Part shown: positions 34,469-41,118 of the stretch, one piece after another
Position numbering within the stretch: the first letter of the stretch is position 1
How the letters are laid out: the number at the start of each line of letters is the position of its first letter
Assembly: GCF_040545335.1 (NCBI RefSeq)
Contig: NZ_JBEPLU010000001.1
Span: 1,984,001 to 2,048,000, forward strand
Direction of reading: 5' to 3'
Length of the DNA stretch: 64,000 nt
Source of the DNA: Phenylobacterium koreense
Lineage (GTDB): Bacteria > Pseudomonadota > Alphaproteobacteria > Caulobacterales > Caulobacteraceae
Notes under the pieces: generated by a model
What the model was told of the DNA's origin: nothing
The model's database searches: none
What the model saw: the letters and a program-made list of their open reading frames with translations, nothing else
Translations under genes and position numbers: made by a program

Positions 34469-34786
34469 ATGAAGCGTATGAAGATGACCACCGGCGCGCT
34501 CCTGGGCCTGCTGCTCGCCGGCGCCGCCCACGCCCAGCCGGCCTCCAGCCTCGAGGGCAAGATCGTCCGCGGCCAGTCCGGGACGGTGCTCGGCTATGTG
34601 GAGCGGGTGATCACGCGGCGCGACGGCACGCCGGCCCAGGTCCTGGTGCGCCCGAAGGGACCGGCCGCCGCCGGCCCGCGCAGCCTTGCCTACAAGTCGC
34701 TGAAGTTCGAAGGCGGCGACCTCACCGCGCCTCTCACCCAGGCCGAATTCAACGCCATGCCGGCCGTCCAGGTGGCCCCCAAATAG
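34469..34786 (+). CDS. Secreted PRC-barrel-like small protein
   Basis: A 105-residue protein with a signal peptide (MKRMKMTTGALLGLLLAGAAHAQ) and a mature part resembling a PRC-barrel beta domain (LEGKIVRGQSGTVLGYVERVITRRDGTPAQVLVR). Such domains are common in stress-associated periplasmic proteins. No SigT box was found in front of it, unlike its neighbours. The start was chosen at the codon beginning the signal peptide; the frame is open upstream. Confidence 0.72.
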   Translation: MKRMKMTTGALLGLLLAGAAHAQPASSLEGKIVRGQSGTVLGYVERVITRRDGTPAQVLVRPKGPAAAGPRSLAYKSLKFEGGDLTAPLTQAEFNAMPAVQVAPK

Positions 34787-34811
34787 GCGCGAAAAAATTT
34801 CGGCTGCTCGG

Positions 34812-34836
34812 GGAACGATTGGACTGGGCGTGGGTT
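34812..34836 (+). promoter_or_regulatory. SigT/EcfG-type promoter of putative small RNA
   Basis: Plus strand GGAAC, 16 bases, GGTT. The -10 has the same GGTT variant as the nepR-sigT promoter. Transcription would start near 34841. Confidence 0.7.
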
Positions 34837-34840
34837 TAGT

Positions 34841-34962
34841 GATTGCGGAGGCGGCGACGCCCCCCCCGACTTGAGGCCGGCGAACATGCCGGTCTGCCGT
34901 CTCCGCACCCCTTTTCTCGATGATGCGCACTTGAGAGGCGGGCCTTGAGCCCGCCTTTTCTT
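34841..34962 (+). ncRNA. gsrN: Putative SigT-dependent small RNA, GsrN-like
   Basis: About 120 nt with no credible ORF. It begins just after a SigT-type promoter and ends in an intrinsic terminator. A 12-bp stem (34844-34855 with 34896-34907, one G-U pair) encloses a loop with eight consecutive C (34860-34867) and an inner 8-bp hairpin (34874-34881 with 34888-34895). A terminator hairpin AGGCGGGC/GCCCGCCT (34936-34956) is followed by TTTTCTT. The general-stress sRNA GsrN of Caulobacter is SigT-driven and, as I recall, uses a C-rich 5' loop to bind mRNAs such as katG. The identity is inferred from promoter, architecture and location, not from alignment. Confidence 0.72.
34936..34962 (+). terminator. 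Rho-independent terminator of the putative sRNA
   Basis: Perfect 8-bp stem, 5-base loop (CTTGA), then TTTTCTT. No protein gene ends closely upstream on this strand (the nearest ends 150 bases earlier), which supports a separate transcript. Confidence 0.85.
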
Positions 34963-35061
34963 ATGCCCGGGTTCAGGCCCGACGGCTTTGGCGGATGGCG
35001 CCATCGACCGGCAATCCTTCCACGCCGGAAGGATTGCCGAATTTTCGAGCGGACGCCCCGG

Positions 35062-35517
35062 TTAGGGCGCGCTGAGCTCGATGGTCACGTCGGCGCGTCG
35101 GCGCACCGGCCGGTCCTCGCCGCCGGAGGTGACCGCATCGGCCTGGCCGGCCGCCGTCAGGTCGAACTCGGCGTTCGGCAGGCCGTTGGCGATCAGGGCC
35201 CGGGTGACCGCAGCCGAGCGCTTCTTGGAGATGTCCATGTTGGCCTGCGGCGCGCCGACGGCGTCGGCCAGGCCCAGGACCCGCACCCGGTCGATCCTGC
35301 ACGGCTTGGCCTGGCCCGCGGCCGCGCGAAGCACCGCCTGGCCCTCGCGGGTGAGCTCGGCGCTGTCCGGATCGAAATAGACCTGCACGGTGATGTCGTC
35401 GCAGGCGGCGGCTTCCTTGACGATGCTCGCCCGGGTCTTGCCCATGCCCGAGCATCCCGCCAGCGCCAGGCTCGCCGTCAGCATCAGGATCGCTGAAGTC
35501 TTCATTCGCAGCCCCAT
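35062..35517 (-). CDS. OmpA-family lipoprotein
   Basis: A 151-residue protein with a lipoprotein signal (MKTSAILMLTASLALAGC) and an OmpA C-terminal-like domain (VQVYFDPDSAELTREGQAVLRAAA, VLGLADAVGAPQANMDISKKRSAAVTRALIANG) that would bind peptidoglycan. The ATG at 35517 has AAGGG spaced 8 bases; an ATG at 35505 is the alternative. The segment GLADAVG replaces the usual GHTD(S/T)xG, so the contact with peptidoglycan may differ. It lies downstream of the glycine-zipper lipoprotein gene with a hairpin between. Confidence 0.85.
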   Translation of the reverse strand: MGLRMKTSAILMLTASLALAGCSGMGKTRASIVKEAAACDDITVQVYFDPDSAELTREGQAVLRAAAGQAKPCRIDRVRVLGLADAVGAPQANMDISKKRSAAVTRALIANGLPNAEFDLTAAGQADAVTSGGEDRPVRRRADVTIELSAP

Positions 35518-35539
35518 TGAAACAGCCCTTCAATGCAAA

Positions 35540-35566
35540 GGGGCGGCCAGCTTAGCTGACCGCCCC
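35540..35566 (-). terminator. Hairpin after glycine-zipper lipoprotein gene
   Basis: A 12-bp stem with one mismatch and a 3-base loop (GGGGCGGCCAGC...), followed on the minus strand by a short CTTT. A weak terminator or attenuator. Confidence 0.5.
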
Positions 35567-35589
35567 CTCAAGACTAGTCCTCGCAGCCA

Positions 35590-35946
35590 TCAGCGGGGGC
35601 TACCGTCTTCCCAATAGTAACGGCCGCTGCCGGAGTCGTAGTAGTAATAGCGCCCGGCGCGTTCATCATAATATTGCCGGCGCTGATTGCCTTCCGCGCC
35701 GCAGCTTCCGTCCTGGCGGCAGCCGCGGACCACACCGGCCGCGCCGCCCAGGGCCGCGCCGATCGCTGCGCCCGTCCCGGCGTCGCCGCCACCCACGTTG
35801 TTTCCGATCACGGCGCCTGCCAGGGCGCCCAGCGCGGCGCCGCCGGCGGCGTTGCGCTCGACGTTGCCGGTGCTGGTGCACGCCGAGGCCAGAAGGGCGG
35901 CCCCAGCCAGCGCCGCCATAGGCATGAGAGATTTGGCCTTGAGCAT
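35590..35946 (-). CDS. Glycine-zipper lipoprotein (YMGG-like), SigT-controlled
   Basis: A 118-residue lipoprotein: signal peptide with lipobox LLASAC, then a glycine-zipper (AAGGAALGALAGAVIGNNVGG and AAIGAALGGAAGVV) and a Tyr-rich tail (GRYYYYDSGSGRYYWEDG). Glycine-zipper lipoproteins such as OsmB/SlyB types are typical envelope-stress products. The ATG has AAGGAGAG. An exact SigT promoter lies about 32 bases upstream, divergent from that of the kinase-like gene. Confidence 0.88.
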   Translation of the reverse strand: MLKAKSLMPMAALAGAALLASACTSTGNVERNAAGGAALGALAGAVIGNNVGGGDAGTGAAIGAALGGAAGVVRGCRQDGSCGAEGNQRRQYYDERAGRYYYYDSGSGRYYWEDGSPR

Positions 35947-35977
35947 TTAGCTCTCCTTACTTTATCCCGCCGACCCG

Positions 35978-36002
35978 AACGCGCCGCTTAAGGCAGAGTT
36001 CC
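35978..36002 (-). promoter_or_regulatory. SigT/EcfG promoter of glycine-zipper lipoprotein
   Basis: Minus strand GGAAC, 16 bases, CGTT, exact match. Its -35 lies 4 bases from the -35 of the divergent promoter. Confidence 0.85.
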
Positions 36003-36006
36003 GACC

Positions 36007-36031
36007 GGAACCGCGTCACGCCGCCCCCGTT
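36007..36031 (+). promoter_or_regulatory. SigT/EcfG promoter of diacylglycerol-kinase-like gene
   Basis: Plus strand GGAAC, 16 bases, CGTT, exact match, 27 bases before the ATG at 36059. Confidence 0.85.
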
Positions 36032-36058
36032 AGGGGCTTGCTCAACCCCAAGAGGACT

Positions 36059-36940
36059 ATGGTCGAACGACCTCAAATCTCCCGTATCGAAGTGGTGATC
36101 AACACAGCTTCCGGCGGCGCCACGCCCGCGGCGGCCGAGGAGGTGCGGGCGATCCTGAACAAGCGTGGCCTTTCCGCCAACATCCAGGTGGCGGGCGGCG
36201 CCGACGTGGCCGAGCTTCTGCAGGCGGCGATCGACGCGCGGCCGGACCTCCTGATCGTCCTGGCGGGAGACGGCACGGCGCGTTCGGCGGCCGAGCTGGC
36301 GGGGCCGGACGGGCCGCTGCTGGCGCCGCTGGCGGGCGGGACGATGAACATGCTGCCCCATGCGGTCTATGGCGCGGTCCCCTGGCCGGAGGCCCTGGCC
36401 GAGGTTCTCGACCGTGGTGTCGAGAAGCGAATCGGCGGAGGCCGCATCGACGGCCGCAGCTTCCTGGTGGCCGCCATCGTCGGCGCTCCGGCCCTGTGGG
36501 CCCCGGCCCGCGAGGCGGTGCGCGAGGGCAAGCTCGGCCTGGCCATGGCGCGGGTGCGCCGGGCCTGGGGCCGGGCCTTTTCCGGCCGGCTGCGCTATTC
36601 CATCGACGGCGGCCTGCGCGGCAAGGCCGAGGCGCTGGCCTTCCTCTGCCCGCTGGCCTCCAAGGCGCTGGACGATCGCGAGCAGGCCCTGGAGGCGGCG
36701 GTGATCGACGCGCGCAACGTCGCCGAGGCCGCGCGCATCGGCTTCAACGCGCTCATCGACGACTGGCGCAAGGACCCGGCGGTGAAGGCCCTGGCCTGCC
36801 GGGAGGCGCGGATCTGGGCGGCGGGCCGTGTGCCCGGCGTGCTGGACGGCGAGCCGGTCTGGCTGCCGGCCAAGGCCAGCGTCGACTGGCGGCCCAATGT
36901 CGCCCGCCTGCTGGCCCCGCCGGAGGAGCACGGGATTTGA
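36059..36940 (+). CDS. Diacylglycerol/lipid kinase family protein
   Basis: A 293-residue protein of the DAGK/LCB5 family that phosphorylates lipid alcohols. Motifs: VVINTASGGATPAAAEEV (nucleotide-binding loop), LLIVLAGDGTARSAAEL (the GGDGT-type motif, here AGDGT) and LLAPLAGGTMNMLPHAVYG (GTxN). The predicted SigT transcription start falls near 36038, so the upstream TTG at 36038 is unlikely and the ATG at 36059 (AGAGGA) is chosen. Coupled to the next gene by a TTGA overlap. Confidence 0.88.
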   Translation: MVERPQISRIEVVINTASGGATPAAAEEVRAILNKRGLSANIQVAGGADVAELLQAAIDARPDLLIVLAGDGTARSAAELAGPDGPLLAPLAGGTMNMLPHAVYGAVPWPEALAEVLDRGVEKRIGGGRIDGRSFLVAAIVGAPALWAPAREAVREGKLGLAMARVRRAWGRAFSGRLRYSIDGGLRGKAEALAFLCPLASKALDDREQALEAAVIDARNVAEAARIGFNALIDDWRKDPAVKALACREARIWAAGRVPGVLDGEPVWLPAKASVDWRPNVARLLAPPEEHGI

Positions 36941-37737
36941 TCCGCATCGCCCATCTCTCCGACATCCACTTCGGCGGGGAGAACGTCGCGGCGGTGGCCG
37001 CTGCGGCGGAGGCCTTGAAGGCGGCGGCGCCGGATCTCACCGTCGTCTCGGGCGATCTCACCCAGTTCGGCGAGCCTCACGAGTTCGCCGCCGCCGCCGA
37101 CTGGCTGGCGCAGGTTCCGGGGCCGCGGCTGGTCTGCCCAGGCAACCATGACTCCCCCTATCTGGCCTGGTGGGAGCGGTTCTACAGTCCTTTCGGCCGC
37201 TTCGAGCGGGCCATCGGACCGGCCGACCCGCAAGTCCACGACGCGCCCGGCCTGGCCGTACGAGGTATCAACACCGCCCGCGGCGTCCAGCCCCGCCTCA
37301 ACTGGTCCAAGGGCCAGGTCTCCGCGGCCCAGGCCCGAGAGGCCGTCGCCTGGCTGGCCAAGGCGCCGGCCGACGCGCTCAAGGTGGTCGTCTGCCATCA
37401 CCCGCTCGTAGAGATGATCGGCGGCCCGATGACCGCGCGGGTCTGGGGCGGGGAGGCGGCGGCCCGGGCCCTGGCCCGGGGCGGCGTGGACCTCGTGCTC
37501 TCGGGCCATATCCACGCGCCCTTCGTCTGGCCTTACGCCTATGGCGACGGCTGTTCCCACGCGGTGGGCGCAGGCACGCTTTCCCTGCGCGAGCGCGGCG
37601 TGCCGCCGGGCTTCAACCGGATCGAGGTGAGCGAGGCGCAGGTCTCGGTCATCGCGATGGCCTGGACCGGCTCGCATTTCGAGCCCGCCCGCACCTGGTC
37701 CATCGATCGCCGGAAAGCAAAACGCCCGCCCCGGTGA
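36937..37737 (+). CDS. Calcineurin-like metallophosphoesterase (3',5'-cAMP phosphodiesterase CpdA-like)
   Basis: A 266-residue dinuclear metallophosphoesterase. The metal ligands run in order: AHLSDIHFGGEN (DxH), VSGDLTQFGEPHEF, CPGNHDSPYLA, VCHHPL and SGHIHAP. It begins at TTG (36937) inside the preceding stop, with GGAGGAG ahead, so it is translated with the lipid-kinase-like gene and shares its SigT promoter. It may act on cyclic nucleotides or on phospholipid products; the coupling favours a lipid-linked role, but this is inference. Confidence 0.88.
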   Translation: MIRIAHLSDIHFGGENVAAVAAAAEALKAAAPDLTVVSGDLTQFGEPHEFAAAADWLAQVPGPRLVCPGNHDSPYLAWWERFYSPFGRFERAIGPADPQVHDAPGLAVRGINTARGVQPRLNWSKGQVSAAQAREAVAWLAKAPADALKVVVCHHPLVEMIGGPMTARVWGGEAAARALARGGVDLVLSGHIHAPFVWPYAYGDGCSHAVGAGTLSLRERGVPPGFNRIEVSEAQVSVIAMAWTGSHFEPARTWSIDRRKAKRPPR

Positions 37738-37748
37738 GGGCGGGCGTT
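37721..37748 (-). terminator. Terminator of DUF1328 copy 2
   Basis: An 11-bp perfect stem (AACGCCCGCCC/GGGCGGGCGTT) with a 6-base loop and, on the minus strand, GTTTTGCTTT. Its left arm lies inside the last codons of the convergent phosphoesterase gene. Confidence 0.8.
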
Positions 37749-37773
37749 CGCAGGTTCTCGTCAATCCTGGCGG

Positions 37774-37947
37774 CTACAATGAGCTTCGGCCTCGAACCAT
37801 GTGCATGATCAGAGAAACCACGAATAGCACCAGGAACACGAAGAACAGAATCTTAGCGACACCCATTGCGGCGCCGGCGATCGAGGTAAAGCCAAGTACG
37901 CCGGCGATCAGGGCGACCACCAAGAAAGTCAAAGCCCATCCGAGCAT
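37774..37947 (-). CDS. DUF1328 (YtjA-like) small membrane protein, copy 2
   Basis: A 57-residue two-helix protein ([20 protein letters not shown], then [19 protein letters not shown] and RGRSSL). It is closest to canonical DUF1328, and paralogous to the gene at 33573. An exact SigT promoter ends 33 bases upstream, directly after sodB. A hairpin terminator follows. Confidence 0.9.
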   Translation of the reverse strand: MLGWALTFLVVALIAGVLGFTSIAGAAMGVAKILFFVFLVLFVVSLIMHMVRGRSSL

Positions 37948-37979
37948 GTCGTTCCTCCGGAATTCGTATCACCGGTAAG

Positions 37980-38004
37980 AACGCCTGGCCCTGACGGGTG
38001 TTCC
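37980..38004 (-). promoter_or_regulatory. SigT/EcfG promoter of DUF1328 copy 2
   Basis: Minus strand GGAAC, 16 bases, CGTT, exact match, 6 bases after the sodB stop, so it gives this small gene expression independent of sodB. Confidence 0.85.
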
Positions 38005-38009
38005 GGAAA

Positions 38010-38648
38010 CTAGACCGGCTTGGGGTGCTGCCAGCCTTCGCCGCCCGACTTGGAGGCTTCATACTGGCTCTGAGCCAGTTCCCAGTTGGGCATGGCGTCG
38101 AACCAGGCCTTCAGGAAGCCCTCGCGGTCGTTCTTGTAGTCGACGTAATACGCGTGTTCCCACAGGTCGCAGACCAGCAGCGGGACCAGGTCCTGGGTCA
38201 GCAGGTTTTCGCCGTCGTGGGTGTCGACGATCTTGAGGGCGCCCTTGTCGGAGGCCAGCCACACCCAGCCGGAGCCGAAGTGGGCGACGCCCTTGGCGAC
38301 GAATTCCGCCTTCAGCTTTTCCAGGCCGCCCAGGTCGCGGTCGATAGCGGCGGCGAGGTCGCCGGCCGGCTGCGACTTGGCGGGCGACATGCACGCCCAG
38401 AAGAAGCTGTGGTTCCAGATCTGGGCCGCGTTGTTGAACAGCTTGCGGGTTTCGGCCTTGCCGGCGCTCTCGCGGACGACCTGTTCAAGGCTGGCCGGCT
38501 TATCGCCCTTTTCGGACAGAATCTGGTTGGCGACGTCGACATAGCGCTTGTGGTGCTTGTCGTGATGCAGGTGCATCGTCTCTTTCGAGATCACCGGCTC
38601 AAGAGCGGCGTGGTCGTAGGGAAGGTCAGGCAGTTCAAACATGGACAT
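38010..38648 (-). CDS. sodB: Iron superoxide dismutase
   Basis: A 212-residue Fe/Mn superoxide dismutase. Metal ligands: first His in MHLHHDKHHKRYV, second in NHSFFWACMSP, then Asp and His in DLWEHAYYVDY. The FeSOD-type patterns (FNNAAQIWNHSFFW, HFGSGWVWL) point to iron. Cytoplasmic, no signal peptide. I see no SigT box upstream. Confidence 0.95.
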   Translation of the reverse strand: MSMFELPDLPYDHAALEPVISKETMHLHHDKHHKRYVDVANQILSEKGDKPASLEQVVRESAGKAETRKLFNNAAQIWNHSFFWACMSPAKSQPAGDLAAAIDRDLGGLEKLKAEFVAKGVAHFGSGWVWLASDKGALKIVDTHDGENLLTQDLVPLLVCDLWEHAYYVDYKNDREGFLKAWFDAMPNWELAQSQYEASKSGGEGWQHPKPV

Positions 38649-38714
38649 ATCCTGCGAGATCAGCGGTGAACCGCCGCAATGCCCAGCTAAACCCGGAATG
38701 TCCAGTTTGGTTCT

Positions 38715-39101
38715 TTATTTCTTCGAGGCGCGACCCGCCATCAACGCCGAAACGACCGTCGCCGTCGTGCGCGGATTCTTCAACGCCACTGCGGCGATGG
38801 CGCCTGCGATGCCCAGCGCCACCAGCGGCTTGGCCTGGACCAGTTCAAACATTCGCGAGGCGAGGTCCTTGGGCTCCTCCTGCTGACGCCGCGGCGGCGA
38901 AGCGCGATAAAGCATCACCGCCGATATGGCGGCCGCCAGCAACACCGCCGCTCCGGCGACGATCACGCTGGCCCAGGCGTCGCCCACCAGCGGCCGCATG
39001 GCCGCGTGCAGCGACAGGGCCAGGAAGACAATGCAAATGACCGCCGTCGCGGCGAGCGAGACGACGGCCGTGACGTAGTAGATCGCCTTGCGTAGGATCA
39101 A
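38715..39101 (-). CDS. Phage-holin-like (Actinobacteria-type holin superfamily) membrane protein
   Basis: A 128-residue membrane protein with two N-terminal helices (YYVTAVVSLAATAVICIVFLALS, ASVIVAGAAVLLAAAISAVML) and a C-terminal hydrophobic segment (PLVALGIAGAIAAVALKNP). Such holin-like proteins usually partner DUF883/ElaB-YqjD proteins under stress control, as here: its start overlaps the DUF883 stop by four bases. Not evidence of a prophage. Confidence 0.8.
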   Translation of the reverse strand: MILRKAIYYVTAVVSLAATAVICIVFLALSLHAAMRPLVGDAWASVIVAGAAVLLAAAISAVMLYRASPPRRQQEEPKDLASRMFELVQAKPLVALGIAGAIAAVALKNPRTTATVVSALMAGRASKK

Positions 39102-39421
39102 TGCTTGCGGCCGCTCGACAGCAGCAGGCCGATCAGCAGGCCGACGCCGAGCGCCGCGCCGGTGGCGATCAGCGGACGTTCCTTGACCCGCTCGACCACG
39201 TAGCGCTGGGCTTCTTCCATGTGCTCGCCGGCGTTGTCGGCGTAGGTGCGGCTCTGGGCGCGAATCTGCTCCAGGCCCTCGGCGACGACCTTCTCGAACT
39301 TCTTGGCGGCTTCGCCGAAGCTGCGCTGGGCTTCCGCGGAGAGCTTGGAGGCGGATTCGGCCACGGCCTGGGCGGCCGCCTTGGCTTCGTCTTTGGCGTG
39401 GTCGACGGCGTTGGTGGCCAT
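39098..39421 (-). CDS. DUF883 (ElaB/YqjD-like) tail-anchored protein, SigT-controlled
   Basis: A 107-residue protein: a long charged amphipathic helix (DHAKDEAKAAAQAVAESA, VERVKERPLIATGAALG) followed by a C-terminal membrane anchor (GVGLLIGLLLSSGRKH). YqjD relatives bind ribosomes at the membrane in stationary phase. An exact SigT promoter lies about 69 bases upstream. First gene of a two-gene operon with the holin-like protein. Confidence 0.88.
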   Translation of the reverse strand: MATNAVDHAKDEAKAAAQAVAESASKLSAEAQRSFGEAAKKFEKVVAEGLEQIRAQSRTYADNAGEHMEEAQRYVVERVKERPLIATGAALGVGLLIGLLLSSGRKH

Positions 39422-39489
39422 GTCAGTCTCTCCAGATCCGGGCGGGTGAGGCGTTCCTAGCGTCAGCTTGGCTAATCAAGCCTTGCCGA

Positions 39490-39514
39490 AACGTCAAAAA
39501 CCATAAGCGGTTCC
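39490..39514 (-). promoter_or_regulatory. SigT/EcfG promoter of DUF883-holin-like operon
   Basis: Minus strand GGAAC, 16 bases, CGTT, exact match. Confidence 0.85.
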
Positions 39515-39614
39515 TGGTTGTCCGGAAAGCAATTTGGGGCTTCGATCCCTAAATCTCAGCATACAACTTATGGTTCCTGTCGTTCCCACCCGAACCTGGC
39601 TTTATGGACCCGCC

Positions 39615-41024
39615 ATGGCGACGCGCGCCGAACAGAATCTAGACCGGGAACGCCTCGAGCTGGCGCTCGAATCCGCACGCCTGGGCGACTACGAGTGGGA
39701 CATGGTCCGCGACGTGGTTCGTATCAGCCCGCGGATGAGCGAGATCACCGGCCTGCCTGCGGGCGAGTGGCCGGCCGAGAAGGGCGAGCTGCTCTATCGC
39801 GGCGTCCACCCCGACGACCGGGCCAGGACCCAGAGCGCCATGGAGAAATCCATGCGCGAGGAGGGGCGATTCGAGGTCGAGTATCGCCGCATCCGCCCCG
39901 ATGACGGCCGCACCGTCTGGGTCCGCACCTCGGGCATCCTGGCGTGCGACGAGGATGGCCGCCCGATCAGCGCCTGCGGCATCGTCCAGGACATCGCCGA
40001 CGAGCGGGCCGAGGACGACCGCCATCGCGCCCTGATGGCCGAACTCGACCACCGGGTGAAGAACGTGCTGGCCGCGGTCCAGGCCCTGGCGGTGCAGACC
40101 GCCAAGCGCACGACCTCGCTCGACAGCTTTCTCTCCACCTTCTCGGGCCGCCTGAAGGCGATGGCTTCGTCCAACGAGCTGCTCACCGCCGCACGCTGGC
40201 GCGGGGCCGCGATCGCCCATCTGGCGGCCGCCGAGCTCGGCGGCATCGCGCCGGGCCAGACCCGCTGGGACGGCCCCGAGCTGTTCCTGACCCCGCGCGC
40301 GGCCAACGCCCTGTCGCTCGCCCTGCACGAGCTGGCCACCAACGCGGTGAAGTACGGCGCCCTGGCCAGCGAGAACGGCCGGGTGGAGGTGCGCTGGCAT
40401 CGCATCGCCGACGGCGGCTTCGAGCTCTTCTGGACCGAGACCGGCGGCCCGCCGGTCTCCCCGCCCACGCACAAGGGCTTCGGCGCGACCCTGCTCGGCC
40501 AGGTCACCGGTCGCGAGCTGAACGGCGAGGCCACGATCGAATACGGCCGCGGAGGGGTGCGCGCGCATCTGCGCGCCGGGCCGGCGGCGGTGGTCTCGCG
40601 GCCCGAGACGGTCCCCGAGGCGCCCGCCCTGCGCAAGATCGAGGTCAGCCCGGCGGCCGAGGGGCCGACCGATCTGAAGGGCGCCCGGGTGCTGATCGTC
40701 GAGGACGCCGTGCTTCTGGCGCTGGAGCTGGAGACCGGCCTGTCGGACGCAGGCGCCCAGGTCGTCGGCCCCGCCTACGAACTGGCCGAGGCGATGAGCC
40801 TGCTCGGCAGCCCGATCGACGCCGCAGTGCTCGACGCCAATCTCAACGGCCTGGCCGTCACCCCGGTCGCCGAGGCCCTGGCCGCACGCAACGTGCCCTT
40901 CGTCTTCGCCACCGGCTACGGCGACGCCGGCGCGCCGCTCGGCTTCGACGCCCCGATCATCCGCAAGCCCTACGACGTCACTCAGGTCGCCGCCGCCGTC
41001 GCTGGCCTGCTGGCGGACCGCTAG
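39615..41024 (+). CDS. HWE-family histidine kinase with PAS and C-terminal receiver
   Basis: A 469-residue soluble hybrid kinase. It has a PAS domain (LESARLGDYEWDMVRDVVRISPRMSEI, with PDDGRTVWVRTSGIL), the HWE kinase core (MAELDHRVKNVLAAVQALAVQTAKR with phospho-His, LHELATNAVKYGALA, EVRWHR), and a receiver (VLIVEDAVLLALELETGL, phospho-Asp in AAVLDANLNG, Lys in IRKPYD). HWE kinases commonly feed the PhyR pathway in alphaproteobacteria, and its place beside the stress island fits an accessory sensor. The frame opens at 39534, but the conserved protein begins at the ATG 39615. Confidence 0.9.
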   Translation: MATRAEQNLDRERLELALESARLGDYEWDMVRDVVRISPRMSEITGLPAGEWPAEKGELLYRGVHPDDRARTQSAMEKSMREEGRFEVEYRRIRPDDGRTVWVRTSGILACDEDGRPISACGIVQDIADERAEDDRHRALMAELDHRVKNVLAAVQALAVQTAKRTTSLDSFLSTFSGRLKAMASSNELLTAARWRGAAIAHLAAAELGGIAPGQTRWDGPELFLTPRAANALSLALHELATNAVKYGALASENGRVEVRWHRIADGGFELFWTETGGPPVSPPTHKGFGATLLGQVTGRELNGEATIEYGRGGVRAHLRAGPAAVVSRPETVPEAPALRKIEVSPAAEGPTDLKGARVLIVEDAVLLALELETGLSDAGAQVVGPAYELAEAMSLLGSPIDAAVLDANLNGLAVTPVAEALAARNVPFVFATGYGDAGAPLGFDAPIIRKPYDVTQVAAAVAGLLADR

Positions 41025-41118
41025 GGATCGATCCAAGCTCAATGGGATGCTCAGCAGCGTTGCCTGCAGCGATCCCGCACGCCAGGATTGCGGTTGCCGA
41101 AGGGTCCGGAGCTCAACC

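Noticed and set aside
38715-39101. Phage-holin-like gene as a sign of prophage
   Set aside because: It is overlapped and co-regulated with a DUF883 gene under a SigT promoter, with no phage structural or integrase genes nearby, so it is a stress-response membrane protein.
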